Assembly (NCBI GenBank): GCA_965116685.1 | Contig: OZ220707.1 | Location: 682,001 to 746,000 of the forward strand | Source of the DNA: Bin80 sp965116685 | Lineage (GTDB): Bacteria; Bacteroidota; Rhodothermia; Rhodothermales; Bin80 | Direction: 5' to 3' | Length of the DNA stretch: 64,000 bases | Part shown: piece after piece, positions 17,672 through 26,463 of the stretch | Layout of the letters: every line of letters begins with the position of its first letter | How positions within the stretch are numbered: the first letter of the stretch is position 1 | Notes under the pieces: generated by a model | The model's database searches: none | Told to the model about the DNA's origin: nothing | Seen by the model: the letters and a program-made list of their open reading frames with translations, nothing else | Made by a program: the position numbers and the translations under genes

Positions 17672-18466
17672 ATGCAAATGCCATTCAAACAAGAACACCG
17701 GCGACGAACAAGCTATACCTGTCTCGCAGGGTTGATTGCATTTCTGATCCTCCTTCCATCTTCCGTGCTGTCACAATCTACAGAAGATACATTTCGGGGG
17801 ATCCCGATCCGCCCGGAAAATCGCTGCAGCCCATACAATAGCGAGGATTATCCTTACTCCCAATCTGTGGAACCGAACATCTCCGTCCACCAGGGTGGGT
17901 TCTTTTCCCCCTACAGTATGAGGTGTTTTGTATCCATCCGACAAACCGATATTGAACACATTGTGGCTCGCTCGGAAGCACACGATTCGGGTCTGTGTGC
18001 TGCTACGGCCCAGGTTCGGAAGGATTTTGCAAAAGATCTACTGAATCTCACCCATGCGGCCCCCCTCCTGAATCGCCGCCAGAAGATTGCATACGATGCG
18101 AGCGAATGGCTCCCTGCGAACAACCGTTGCTGGTACGCAAACACGATCGTGGAAGTCAAGCGCAAGTACGGCCTCACCGTGGATGAGGAAGAAGCGGCAG
18201 TATTATCCAGAATCCTTCAAAACTGCCCGAACGTGGGGATGGAATTCCCCACATGTGCAGATGAGGTACCGTTCAGCGCCGGCCCGATCGCTACGAATAC
18301 CCTACCTATGCCGCCAGAAGAAGAATATTACAGGCAAATCGTCTGTGAAGACTATCCCGCTGCCAATGCACCTACAGTGCTTGGATGGGTTGATGCAGAT
18401 GAACTTGTACATGAAGAAGATTCTGTTCTATCTGCACTTGCCTGGTCACAACTCTGTGAACAATGA
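17672..18466 (+). CDS. Exported HNH nuclease of the DUF1524 (GmrSD C-terminal) type
   Basis: 264 aa. A signal peptide (about 1-35, TCLAGLIAFLILLPSSVLSQS) is followed by a compact domain. It contains DIEHIVARSEAHDSG (H96), then FAKDLLNLTHAAPLLNRRQK, DASEWLPANNRCWYA and VEVKRKYGLTVDEEE. This order matches DUF1524 HNH proteins, in which a DxDHxVPLxEAwdSG motif is followed by a DLxNL, an NRxK and an AEWLPP segment. Disulphides are likely from the conserved Cys residues, in keeping with export. It probably cuts nucleic acid outside the cytoplasm, possibly working with the phospholipase D-like lipoprotein upstream. About 75 C-terminal residues beyond the domain are unassigned. Confidence 0.75.
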   Translation: MQMPFKQEHRRRTSYTCLAGLIAFLILLPSSVLSQSTEDTFRGIPIRPENRCSPYNSEDYPYSQSVEPNISVHQGGFFSPYSMRCFVSIRQTDIEHIVARSEAHDSGLCAATAQVRKDFAKDLLNLTHAAPLLNRRQKIAYDASEWLPANNRCWYANTIVEVKRKYGLTVDEEEAAVLSRILQNCPNVGMEFPTCADEVPFSAGPIATNTLPMPPEEEYYRQIVCEDYPAANAPTVLGWVDADELVHEEDSVLSALAWSQLCEQ

Positions 18467-18608
18467 CCCGATGGGACAAGACTTCGCTTCCCGCAAAACA
18501 CATCCTCCGATCCGGCCGGAAAATTCGCCATCCGAAACAAAACGCTATTCCCAAACTTCTTACTTTTGCAGATAGAACCAATTCCCCCCGAAGGTGGGGG
18601 CTTCGCCA

Positions 18609-19997
18609 ATGATCCGTACGACTCTATTTGCTCTCATCGCTTTCCTTGTAAGCTGTAATCCACCGCAAAAACCCAATGTGGTGATCATTATGGCAGATGA
18701 TATGGGATACGGGGATCTCGGGATTTATAATTCCGACTCTGGTATCCCAACCCCAAACATGGATGCGATTGCTTCCGAAGGCATGCGGTTCACCGATGCC
18801 CATTCCCCCTCTGGAGTTTGTACTCCAACGCGATATGGATTATTGACCGGTCGATATGCATGGCGATTACCTGAACTCGTCTCTGATGTAACCTATGGAT
18901 ACTCACCTCTGGTCATTGATACGAGTCGAGCAACCCTCGCGGATATTATGTCGGAGGCTGGATACCACACCGCTGTGATCGGTAAATGGCATCTGGGACT
19001 CGGAAGCCTGGATTCCACACATTATGATGCCCCCCTTACCCCTGGCCCACGTGCACTGGGCTTTGATTATTTCTTTGGCATCCCGGCCTCGCTGGACATG
19101 GCCCCTTACGTATGGATTGAAAATGAGCATCCTACCTCACCTCCAACCGGATATGCCGACAATCCCGATAGCTGCTGCATCGGAAATTTTTGGAGGTCTG
19201 GTGCAATCGCAGCCGATTTTGATCACATTGATGTCCTACCTGAAATTGCTCAACGAGCATCCGATTACATCCAAGAACGCACGGAAGAAGGAGCCCCATT
19301 CTTCCTTTATGTCCCTTTGGCCGCACCACATACTCCCTGGCTCCCCACAGATGAATTTATCGGAACCAGTCAGGCAGGTGAATATGGAGACTTTGTCGTG
19401 ATGGTTGACCATGCGATCGGGCAAATTGCCGAAGCACTGGCTGAACATCATCAGATAGACAATACACTCCTGATCGTTACGAGTGATAACGGTGCGTACT
19501 GGCCACGGCAGGTTCAGGAACTCTTTGAACATGAGGCCAATCGGCCCTGGCGAGGAATGAAAGCAGATATTCATGAGGGCGGGCACCGAGTCCCTCTCAT
19601 TGCGCGGTGGCCCGGCGTGATCCGTGCAGGCACCATCACCGATGAACTCGTGGTTCACACAGACTTTTTTGCAACCCTTGCCGACCTTGGCCAAACCCAG
19701 CATCAGGGCGAAGACAGTTTCAGTATGCTACCTGTTTTCCTGGGCAGTTCCGGTGCACGCAAAGAGGCGGTGCACCAGTCATTCCACGGCATGTTGGCAA
19801 TTCGGAAAGGACCCTGGAAGCTGATTGATGGACAGGGATCCGGTGGCTTTACGCAGGTTGAAATCGTCCCGGATACTCCCCCTAGACAGCTGTACAATCT
19901 TGATGAGGATCCAGCAGAAACAACCAATCAATACGAAATGTATCCCGAAATTGCTGCTTCGCTCATCGAACATCTAGACTCACTGCGATCACGGTAA
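18609..19997 (+). CDS. Sulfatase, lipoprotein
   Basis: 462 aa from ATG 18609; a GTG 15 nt upstream is in frame but would spoil the signal. MIRTTLFALIAFLVSC is a lipoprotein signal with lipobox LVSC (Cys16). The N-terminal metal-binding pair is D30-D31 in VVIIMADDMGYGDLG. The sulfatase signature C71-T-P-T-R is in SGVCTPTRYGLLTGRY. Cys71 should be converted to formylglycine, so a maturation enzyme elsewhere in the genome is needed. HxGKWHLGLG and VTSDNGAY are further family motifs. It probably removes sulfate esters from sulfated polysaccharides or other exported substrates. It converges on bshC, 33 nt away. Confidence 0.9.
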   Translation: MIRTTLFALIAFLVSCNPPQKPNVVIIMADDMGYGDLGIYNSDSGIPTPNMDAIASEGMRFTDAHSPSGVCTPTRYGLLTGRYAWRLPELVSDVTYGYSPLVIDTSRATLADIMSEAGYHTAVIGKWHLGLGSLDSTHYDAPLTPGPRALGFDYFFGIPASLDMAPYVWIENEHPTSPPTGYADNPDSCCIGNFWRSGAIAADFDHIDVLPEIAQRASDYIQERTEEGAPFFLYVPLAAPHTPWLPTDEFIGTSQAGEYGDFVVMVDHAIGQIAEALAEHHQIDNTLLIVTSDNGAYWPRQVQELFEHEANRPWRGMKADIHEGGHRVPLIARWPGVIRAGTITDELVVHTDFFATLADLGQTQHQGEDSFSMLPVFLGSSGARKEAVHQSFHGMLAIRKGPWKLIDGQGSGGFTQVEIVPDTPPRQLYNLDEDPAETTNQYEMYPEIAASLIEHLDSLRSR

Positions 19998-20030
19998 GCC
20001 AACCCTCCCGGGAAATCCCCTTCCATCCGG

Positions 20031-21629
20031 TCATACCAGTGTCACGAGTTGATGCTCTCCACCGCAATCAATGCTGAGGTGTGAGCGTACCTGATTCAGA
20101 AAGCTGTCACCGTACTTGGTCAGGTAATAGAGTGCAGGCAATTCCCGTTCCTGAAAATTCCCATTGGGATACAACGCCTCTTTGCAGTGTTCAATTTGGG
20201 TCTTTAGTTGTTCGTGACGCCGCTTTTCTGCACGCTCGGCCCGTTGTTCCAGCTTCAAGAGAGCTTTTCTCCACTGTGCCAGGGTTGCCTCTACGGTAGG
20301 TCGCAGCGTCACATCCACCTCCGTCACTGCCGGTCTTAATCCATCCGCACACTCATCAAGCATCACCCCGGCCTTTTTGAACGCTCGCGCAACCTCTGAC
20401 CCTTCCAGTACGCGTTTGCGCATGAGTTCCGGGATTTCACTGCCCAGTTCCTCTACCGTCAAATCATGACGCTCCATCAGCTTTGCAATCCTTGGCTCAA
20501 TGATCGTCAGACTCGCCCGTGGAAAAATAATGGGCATCGGGCGCTTTGCCCAGGTATATAGCGATTTAAGCTGAGCAAAATATGCGATTTCTCCTGGACC
20601 CGCTACATAGGCAACCGTGGGCAATAATGAATCCTGTACAAGCGGTCGCATGACAACATTGGGGCTCAGACTGCACGATGGGATTTCGTGGCTCTGATCA
20701 ATCGGAATGACCTTCTCTTCGGAAAATTGTGGGCTATAGCCGTTGTCTGTTGGATGTAATGCTTCCCGCTGCGACTCACTAAGCAGAAACACATTCCCGG
20801 GGCGGACATGAACCTGTGCATGATAATCCTCTTCCAGAGCATCACTGGTAGCCTTTAACGCCGTATGGGTTGTCGCGTATTCTTTTAATTCACGTCGAAG
20901 CAGAGGAGCGACCAATTCTTTCAGTCGGCAGTCCTCCGGGTTCATGAAGACCATCGAATCACTGCCCAGGAGAGATTTTAATGTATGAGCAAATGCATCG
21001 GTGAACGTGGCTCCTTGGCGATACGATGAGTAGTAGCTTCCCAGTACTTCATTCCGGAATTCTGTTGCCGGTAGCTGGTGCATGAGCTCGGCCCGGACAC
21101 GATCAATCTCTGTATTGAACACCAGGGAGCCTACGCTGCCAAGATTGCCTGTTTCGGGGAGTCTATGTCCCTCGTACCATATCTTCCTGCCGACTAGACT
21201 GATCTGTCGCACTTCATCAAGATCATGATCCCCCCCTTCGATCCAAAAGACCGGTATGACCGGCCGAGAAAGTATCCTTGTCAGACGCTCCGCTAACCGA
21301 ACAGCGGACAACGCCTTGTACAGTGTATAGAGAGGGCCGCCAAAAATCCCAACCTGTTGACCGGTGACCACTGCCAATGAATCTGGATCACGAAGTTGCG
21401 ATGCAAGGGTTCCATTATTCCAGTTCGAATTTTGCTCCTCAAGTACACTGACTAATATCTGACGATCCACTGGACTTGCCGTCAGATTTCGGGCAACCGC
21501 TTCGTAACTGCTGTTTTCACGCCAGTCTCCTGCATAGTAGTCCGATAGCCGAACATAATCCGTTGTGTAGGTAGAGAAAAGCCGTGACATTCCCTTCATT
21601 CCCTTATGGGGAATCATTGTCTGTGTCAT
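20031..21629 (-). CDS. bshC: Bacillithiol biosynthesis cysteine-adding enzyme BshC
   Basis: 532 aa, normal length. It catalyses the last step of bacillithiol synthesis, adding cysteine to glucosamine-malate, in the cytoplasm. The motifs TGQQVGIFGGPLYTLYKA and PVFWIEGGDHDLDEV near residues 90-155 and YVAGPGEIAYFAQL around 345-360 are characteristic of BshC. A charged coiled-coil (about 440-490, LEQRAERAEKRRHEQLKTQI) is also typical, as is the C-terminal GGEHQLVTL. Several in-frame Met residues follow the start, so the exact first codon is uncertain. It is the last gene of the long minus-strand run, 36 nt after the DUF151 gene. Confidence 0.93.
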   Translation of the reverse strand: MTQTMIPHKGMKGMSRLFSTYTTDYVRLSDYYAGDWRENSSYEAVARNLTASPVDRQILVSVLEEQNSNWNNGTLASQLRDPDSLAVVTGQQVGIFGGPLYTLYKALSAVRLAERLTRILSRPVIPVFWIEGGDHDLDEVRQISLVGRKIWYEGHRLPETGNLGSVGSLVFNTEIDRVRAELMHQLPATEFRNEVLGSYYSSYRQGATFTDAFAHTLKSLLGSDSMVFMNPEDCRLKELVAPLLRRELKEYATTHTALKATSDALEEDYHAQVHVRPGNVFLLSESQREALHPTDNGYSPQFSEEKVIPIDQSHEIPSCSLSPNVVMRPLVQDSLLPTVAYVAGPGEIAYFAQLKSLYTWAKRPMPIIFPRASLTIIEPRIAKLMERHDLTVEELGSEIPELMRKRVLEGSEVARAFKKAGVMLDECADGLRPAVTEVDVTLRPTVEATLAQWRKALLKLEQRAERAEKRRHEQLKTQIEHCKEALYPNGNFQERELPALYYLTKYGDSFLNQVRSHLSIDCGGEHQLVTLV

Positions 21630-21665
21630 TTTGAGCGAATGATTGATCGCTAATCCTATCTGGAA

Positions 21666-22232
21666 CTATTCCTTCAGCTTCGCCAAAGCGTCACGTACCC
21701 GCGCAGCTTCCTCATAATCCTCTTCTTCAACGGCACGCGCCAATTTCTCTTCCAATTGCTCAATCGGAGATGTCGGCATTTTAGCCTCCTCAGGAGCAAT
21801 ATCTTCGCCTTCACTTAATGGAATTCCTGCCTCTTCGAGAATCGATTCTGATACCAAAATATCAACATCTAGGCGCACTGCGACCGCAACGGCATCACTT
21901 GGGCGTGAATCCAATGCAGCGTGCTCTCCGTTCTGGAAAAATCGGATTTTAGCAAAAAAGGTACCCTCCTCCAACGAATCGATCAGAATGTCATTCACTT
22001 TCATCCCCGCATGCTCCATCAGACTACACAAAAGGTCATGGGACATGGGGCGCGGCGGGCGTTTTCTTTCAACACCAATCGCAATGGCGGTAGCCTCATT
22101 TTCTCCGACCACGATCGGGAGTTTTCGTGTTCCAGCTATCTCCCCTAACATCAAAACAAAAGCACCACCACTGCTTGGGCTCGTTGACAGCCCAACGATT
22201 TCTACTGGAACAAGTCCATCTTGCATTCGCAT
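21666..22232 (-). CDS. Bifunctional nuclease family protein (DUF151) with UVR-like tail
   Basis: 188 aa. Residues 1-135 form the DUF151/BFN domain, with LPIVVGENEATAIAIG, SHDLLCSLMEHAGMKVNDI and DSRPSDAVAVAVR. The last 30 residues (LEEKLARAVEEEDYEEAARVRDALAKL) match a UvrB/UvrC-type UVR helix pair. This two-domain form is widespread in bacteria. Plant members have nuclease activity; the bacterial role is poorly defined. It lies 20 nt after hisC in the same direction. Confidence 0.88.
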   Translation of the reverse strand: MRMQDGLVPVEIVGLSTSPSSGGAFVLMLGEIAGTRKLPIVVGENEATAIAIGVERKRPPRPMSHDLLCSLMEHAGMKVNDILIDSLEEGTFFAKIRFFQNGEHAALDSRPSDAVAVAVRLDVDILVSESILEEAGIPLSEGEDIAPEEAKMPTSPIEQLEEKLARAVEEEDYEEAARVRDALAKLKE

Positions 22233-22252
22233 CGCGCTTTATGGCTAAAGAA

Positions 22253-23341
22253 CTACGGGATTATCCGTGTCAACGCTCGTAGGAATGCCCTGTTCTCTTC
22301 AGGAGCCCCTGCGCTCACACGCAAAAAGCCACTTAACTCCGGGTACCCACTCATGTCACGGACTAAAATACCCGACTCGGCAAGTTTCATAAATAGTTCC
22401 TTACTGTTACCGGGGGCTTCAAATGTAACAAAATTTGCTTGTCCTGCAAGCACACGCACCCCTTTTATTTGCTGCAAGGCCTGGATTAAACATTTCGTTT
22501 CTGAGCGAATCCGTGCTATCCGGTCACGAATGAGATGGGATTGCAAAAGAAGCGCCTTTACTGCGGCTATACTGAAGCAATCAATCATGAATGGAGGCCG
22601 AATCTTCAGAACCTCGGACATTAACGCAGGATCCCCGACCAAATAGCCTATACGTAATCCAGCCAGCCCAAATGCCTTGGAAAAAGTTCTGAGAAGAATC
22701 ACGTTGGGATAATCCCTCAATGCAGTGAGCATACTAGCTTCATCCGCGAATTCTATATATGCCTCGTCAATGAGCACCAGTCCCGGTGCCGCTTCAGCAA
22801 TTGTTTTAATCTCTGCCAGCGGTAATGCCAAGCCCGTGGGATTATTTGGAGAGGTGATCACTACGACGGAAGGGGCCACTTGTTGAATCGCTTTTAGAAT
22901 CCCGTCGGTGTCAAACTGTAGGTTATCACAAGGAGTAATGGACACGACAACTCCCCCAAAGATATCCACAACCCGCTCATAAAAAGAAAACATCGGGCGA
23001 GGCAACACCACTTTTCTGCCTGAAGAGATGAAGGTTAATCCCAACGTGTAGGTCAATTCGTTCGATCCGTTCCCAATAATAATTCCTTCTGAATCCCAGC
23101 CTATATGATCCGCAATTAACTTCGTAAGCTCATCGGGTTGCTCTGAAGGATACCGATGAAAGGCGATCTCTTTCCAGTTCTCAAATACTGCTTCTCTTAG
23201 CTCATCCGGCAGGTCAAATGGGCTTTCATTCTGATTGAGCTTGACTGTAATTTGCCCAGGAGGGACTCCGACCTTATAGGGATGTTGCTTTTGGATTTCA
23301 CCCTTAACTTGGGAAAGTGCACGATTCTGAATCGTCATCAA
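22253..23341 (-). CDS. hisC: Histidinol-phosphate aminotransferase
   Basis: 362 aa. This is a PLP fold-type I enzyme converting imidazole-acetol phosphate and glutamate to histidinol phosphate. The PLP lysine is K222 in TFSKAFGLAGLRIGY; SPNNPTG (164-170) and IDEAYIEF (191-198) complete the cofactor site. The ATGATG start overlaps the hisD stop by 4 nt, so translation is coupled. Pairing with hisD, the next step in the pathway, supports the function. Confidence 0.95.
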   Translation of the reverse strand: MMTIQNRALSQVKGEIQKQHPYKVGVPPGQITVKLNQNESPFDLPDELREAVFENWKEIAFHRYPSEQPDELTKLIADHIGWDSEGIIIGNGSNELTYTLGLTFISSGRKVVLPRPMFSFYERVVDIFGGVVVSITPCDNLQFDTDGILKAIQQVAPSVVVITSPNNPTGLALPLAEIKTIAEAAPGLVLIDEAYIEFADEASMLTALRDYPNVILLRTFSKAFGLAGLRIGYLVGDPALMSEVLKIRPPFMIDCFSIAAVKALLLQSHLIRDRIARIRSETKCLIQALQQIKGVRVLAGQANFVTFEAPGNSKELFMKLAESGILVRDMSGYPELSGFLRVSAGAPEENRAFLRALTRIIP

Positions 23342-24603
23342 TCTTCCACCCGGGCTTTTACACTACGTGCGTGGGCATCAAGCCCTTCACTATGTGCCAT
23401 CAGAGCAATTTTATCGGCTACGACCCCCAAACGCCGTTCACTGTAGCTGATCACACTCTGACGCCGAACAAAATCATCAACCCCCAAGGCAGAAGAAAAT
23501 CTCGCGGCTCCCCCTGTCGGCAATACATGATTCGGACCTGCATAGTAATCTCCAACCACCTCCGGGGACCACGGACCAATGAAGACGGCACCCGCATGCC
23601 GAATTTTCTCCAAAACCTCCCATGAATCTGCAATCATGAGCTCCAAATGCTCAGGAGCAATGGTATTCACCATATGAATCGCTTCCTCCATCGAAGAAGT
23701 GATGATCGCCGCACCATGTTCCTTCAGAGCCGAACCAGCTATATCCCTGCGCGGAATCAACGGCAGGAATTTTTCAAGTGCCTGACAAACGGCCTTTGCA
23801 ACCGTTTCATCCGGGGTTACAAGGATTGCACAGGCTAGTTCATCGTGCTCGGCCTGTGCAAGAAGGTCGTGCGCAATCCAGTCCGGTCTAGCAGTGGCAT
23901 CGGCCAGAACCACTAATTCACTAGGACCGGCAAGACTATCAATATCTACATGACCATAAACCAGCTTTTTGGCTGCCGTAACATATGCGCTGCCAGGACC
24001 TACGATCTTGTCAACCCGCGGGACAGACTCCGTCCCGAACGCGAATGCGGCAATGGCCTGTGCTCCGCCAACCGCAAACACGTTCTCAATTCCCAACATG
24101 TAGGCGGCGGCCAAAACCTCCTGCCGAGGTAGCCCGGTAGATGGATCAGGAGGGCTTGCAAGATACAGGTTGCCAACTCCTGCCACCTGAGCAGGGATTG
24201 CGGTCATTAAAACACTGGACGGGTATGCAGCGGTTCCACCCGGAACATACAAACCCGCAGCATCCACCGGCAAGATGCGCTGTCCTAGACGGACACGATC
24301 TCCATCGTCCACATACCAACTCTCGCGGCACTGCCTCGCATGGAATCGACGTATATTATTGGCGGCATCCTGAAATGCACGCTGCCAAGCCGATTCAGCT
24401 TCTATCCAGGCCGACTCCAATGCCGCAGAAGGCACGGGGATGGATATGAGTTCAACACGGTCAAACTGACTCGTGTAATCAAACAGAGCCGCATCGCCGT
24501 GCTCCATGACCTTCTTGATTACCTTGGCTACTCGCACCTCCAATGCAGACTCCAAGCTCACTGGCTTTCGTCTCCATTGATCTGGCGCAATCAAGCGGAT
24601 CAT
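23338..24603 (-). CDS. hisD: Histidinol dehydrogenase
   Basis: 421 aa, normal length. It oxidises L-histidinol to L-histidine with NAD and zinc. Recognisable segments are YVPGGTAAYPSSVLM, GGAQAIAAFAFGTESVPRVDKIVGPGSAYVTAAKKLVYG, AGPSELVVLAD and QAEHDELACAILVT, with the zinc and base histidines in APEHLEL and the YYAGPNHVLPT region. It is the penultimate histidine gene, coupled to hisC by overlap. Its start is 12 nt downstream of the DUF3276 gene. Confidence 0.96.
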   Translation of the reverse strand: MIRLIAPDQWRRKPVSLESALEVRVAKVIKKVMEHGDAALFDYTSQFDRVELISIPVPSAALESAWIEAESAWQRAFQDAANNIRRFHARQCRESWYVDDGDRVRLGQRILPVDAAGLYVPGGTAAYPSSVLMTAIPAQVAGVGNLYLASPPDPSTGLPRQEVLAAAYMLGIENVFAVGGAQAIAAFAFGTESVPRVDKIVGPGSAYVTAAKKLVYGHVDIDSLAGPSELVVLADATARPDWIAHDLLAQAEHDELACAILVTPDETVAKAVCQALEKFLPLIPRRDIAGSALKEHGAAIITSSMEEAIHMVNTIAPEHLELMIADSWEVLEKIRHAGAVFIGPWSPEVVGDYYAGPNHVLPTGGAARFSSALGVDDFVRRQSVISYSERRLGVVADKIALMAHSEGLDAHARSVKARVED

Positions 24604-24615
24604 GGCTCAACCAGA

Positions 24616-24978
24616 CTACCTGCTGTCGTCGTCCCTGGGCGGAAAATCAACAGACGGGTAGCCATAAAACTCGTAGTCCGGCAGACGCTCGGTCCGTACA
24701 TCCTCCATTGCCTCGTACAAGCCCTTCATAAACTTGGTAAAGTCTTCTTTATACACGAAGATCTTGTGTTTCTCGTGACGATGCTCGCCAACCCGCTTGC
24801 TCTCGGTGATGACAATAAAAAAGTCTTCACCGGATCGGGTTGCCTTCACATCAAAGAAGTACGTACGTCGTCCTGCTGGGACCCTCCTCGAAAATACTTC
24901 GTCGCGATAGCGGGGTCCGCTGCCTGAATGCGGCGCATCATCCCAATCGCCACTGTCATGTCCATAGTCGTCGTTCAT
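24616..24978 (-). CDS. PUR-alpha-like DNA/RNA-binding protein (DUF3276)
   Basis: 120 aa from the ATG at 24978; an upstream in-frame TTG three codons earlier is less likely. The core DEVFSRRVPAGRRTYFFDVKATRSGEDFFIVITESKR and KIFVYKEDFTKFMKGL match the PUR repeat of DUF3276 proteins. These are found almost only in Bacteroidota and relatives and in spirochaetes. The family binds single-stranded nucleic acid through a PUR fold. Both ends are acidic and disordered. The gene sits between purine nucleoside phosphorylase and hisD in the minus-strand run. Confidence 0.9.
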   Translation of the reverse strand: MNDDYGHDSGDWDDAPHSGSGPRYRDEVFSRRVPAGRRTYFFDVKATRSGEDFFIVITESKRVGEHRHEKHKIFVYKEDFTKFMKGLYEAMEDVRTERLPDYEFYGYPSVDFPPRDDDSR

Positions 24979-25025
24979 GCGCTGCAATTTGGTCTTGTGA
25001 TATGAGTATCGGGTTATAGGTAAAG

Positions 25026-25808
25026 TTAGGTTCTGTATGCCTGAGGAGCCTGCGTCAACGCTTTGGCAAGTAAATCTGCAAGATTCGCGCGTGCGGCCGC
25101 AGCTGTACGAAGTACATCTTCGTGATTTAATCCCTGCTCTTCCAAGCCTGCCGCACTATTGGTAATGATAGTGGCCGCCAGCACATGCATATCTAAGGCT
25201 GATGCTTCCATCGCTTCTGGTACTAAACTCATTCCAACTGCATCGCCGCCTCTACGTTCAAACGCGGCAATTTCTGCTGGAGTTTCGTAGCTCGGTCCAA
25301 TGGTCCAAACATAAACACCACTGGAGACCGGTAAGCCGTTACAAGCTGCAATCACACGATCCCTCCAAGATGTATCGTACACTGAACGTGCCCTATAGGT
25401 TGCAGTCAGTGGCTGGGCGCAAATATGACCTTCTACTAACATAATTTCTCCTGGATTCAAAGTTGCTCGTATCCCGCCCGCCGCACTAATCAAAATGATG
25501 TTCCTGATCCCCAATTCATGGATGAGGCGCACCTGAAAGATAACACGATCAGCAGAAACTCCTTCATAGTAGTGAACCCGCCCTTGCATTAAGAGAACTT
25601 CGTGGTTTGCAAAGACACCGGATGTCACAAGACCCGAATGTCCCGCGACGGAAGGAGCGATGAATCCAGGGATATTCGAAGCAGTCAGACTCCAATGGAC
25701 CCGGTCCAATTCAAGACCACATCCAGATCCTAGAATTATCGCGGCCGAAGGCTGGACTTCTCCAAGACGTTTGCTTAACAGGTTATGTGCGATTTTTACT
25801 TGACTCAC
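25026..25808 (-). CDS. Purine nucleoside phosphorylase
   Basis: 260 aa. It cleaves purine nucleosides with phosphate to base and pentose-1-phosphate for salvage. Family landmarks are LGSGCGLELDRV (phosphate loop), VAGHSGLV, MQGRVHYYEGVS, SAAGGI, GPSYETPAEI and the purine-site VGMSLVPEAMEA followed by TNSAAG. This is the trimeric PNP/MTAP class. The gene overlaps the 3' end of recX by 26 nt, so the two are likely co-translated. Confidence 0.93.
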   Translation of the reverse strand: MSQVKIAHNLLSKRLGEVQPSAAIILGSGCGLELDRVHWSLTASNIPGFIAPSVAGHSGLVTSGVFANHEVLLMQGRVHYYEGVSADRVIFQVRLIHELGIRNIILISAAGGIRATLNPGEIMLVEGHICAQPLTATYRARSVYDTSWRDRVIAACNGLPVSSGVYVWTIGPSYETPAEIAAFERRGGDAVGMSLVPEAMEASALDMHVLAATIITNSAAGLEEQGLNHEDVLRTAAAARANLADLLAKALTQAPQAYRT

Positions 25809-26463
25809 TTCGACTCAGCACCTCCTGAACAAATTCACTTGCCATTATATACCCGTACCCCCGTCTGGTCAGGTAAGCAATCAGTTTCTTTTTTCGCTCA
25901 GGGAATGTGCCCTGAACTCTAGTCTGGAACCGCTCAACCATGCTTTTTGCACGTGCAGCAAAGGCGTCCGGGTTGATCGTGGCTGCGATTGCCTCCGAAA
26001 TATCCTCATGTGAAACCCCGTCTTCAGCTAATTCGCGCCGGATTCTTTCTGGCCCATACCCTTTATGATTGAACCGTGCCGTGGCATATTCCATCGCATA
26101 TTTCTCGTCGTCAATATAGCCAAGATCCGTAAACTCTCCAATCACATAATTAGTCTCATGATCCGAAAACCCCCGCTCTCTTAGACGTGTGCGTATCTGG
26201 TGTGCAGTCCTCGGAGCATACGCCAAATATTCTAATGTCGTGGACTTTGCGCGGAGCATTTCTTCATCCTGCAATACGGTGCTTATCTCTGTTTCATTCA
26301 GCTCTTTCCCCACATGCAATTTGTTCTGTACAACCAGATCCGTCAAAATCCCAAAGGCATACTCTCCATCAATAAAAACCGATGTCCTGGCCCGATTCTT
26401 GACCTGCGGGCTTAATGCTGTAATCGTACCGGCTTTGAATGAACGTCCTTTTGCAGCACCCAT
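25783..26463 (-). CDS. recX: Regulatory protein RecX
   Basis: 226 aa. RecX modulates RecA filaments during recombination and SOS response. The sequence has the tandem three-helix repeats of RecX: EYLAYAPRTAHQIRTRLRERGFS, LGYIDDEKYAMEYATARFNHKGYGPERIRRELAEDGVS and KLIAYLTRRGYGYIMASEFV. It overlaps the upstream lipoprotein gene by 1 nt and the downstream phosphorylase gene by 26 nt. No recA is in the window. Confidence 0.9.
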   Translation of the reverse strand: MGAAKGRSFKAGTITALSPQVKNRARTSVFIDGEYAFGILTDLVVQNKLHVGKELNETEISTVLQDEEMLRAKSTTLEYLAYAPRTAHQIRTRLRERGFSDHETNYVIGEFTDLGYIDDEKYAMEYATARFNHKGYGPERIRRELAEDGVSHEDISEAIAATINPDAFAARAKSMVERFQTRVQGTFPERKKKLIAYLTRRGYGYIMASEFVQEVLSRSESSKNRT

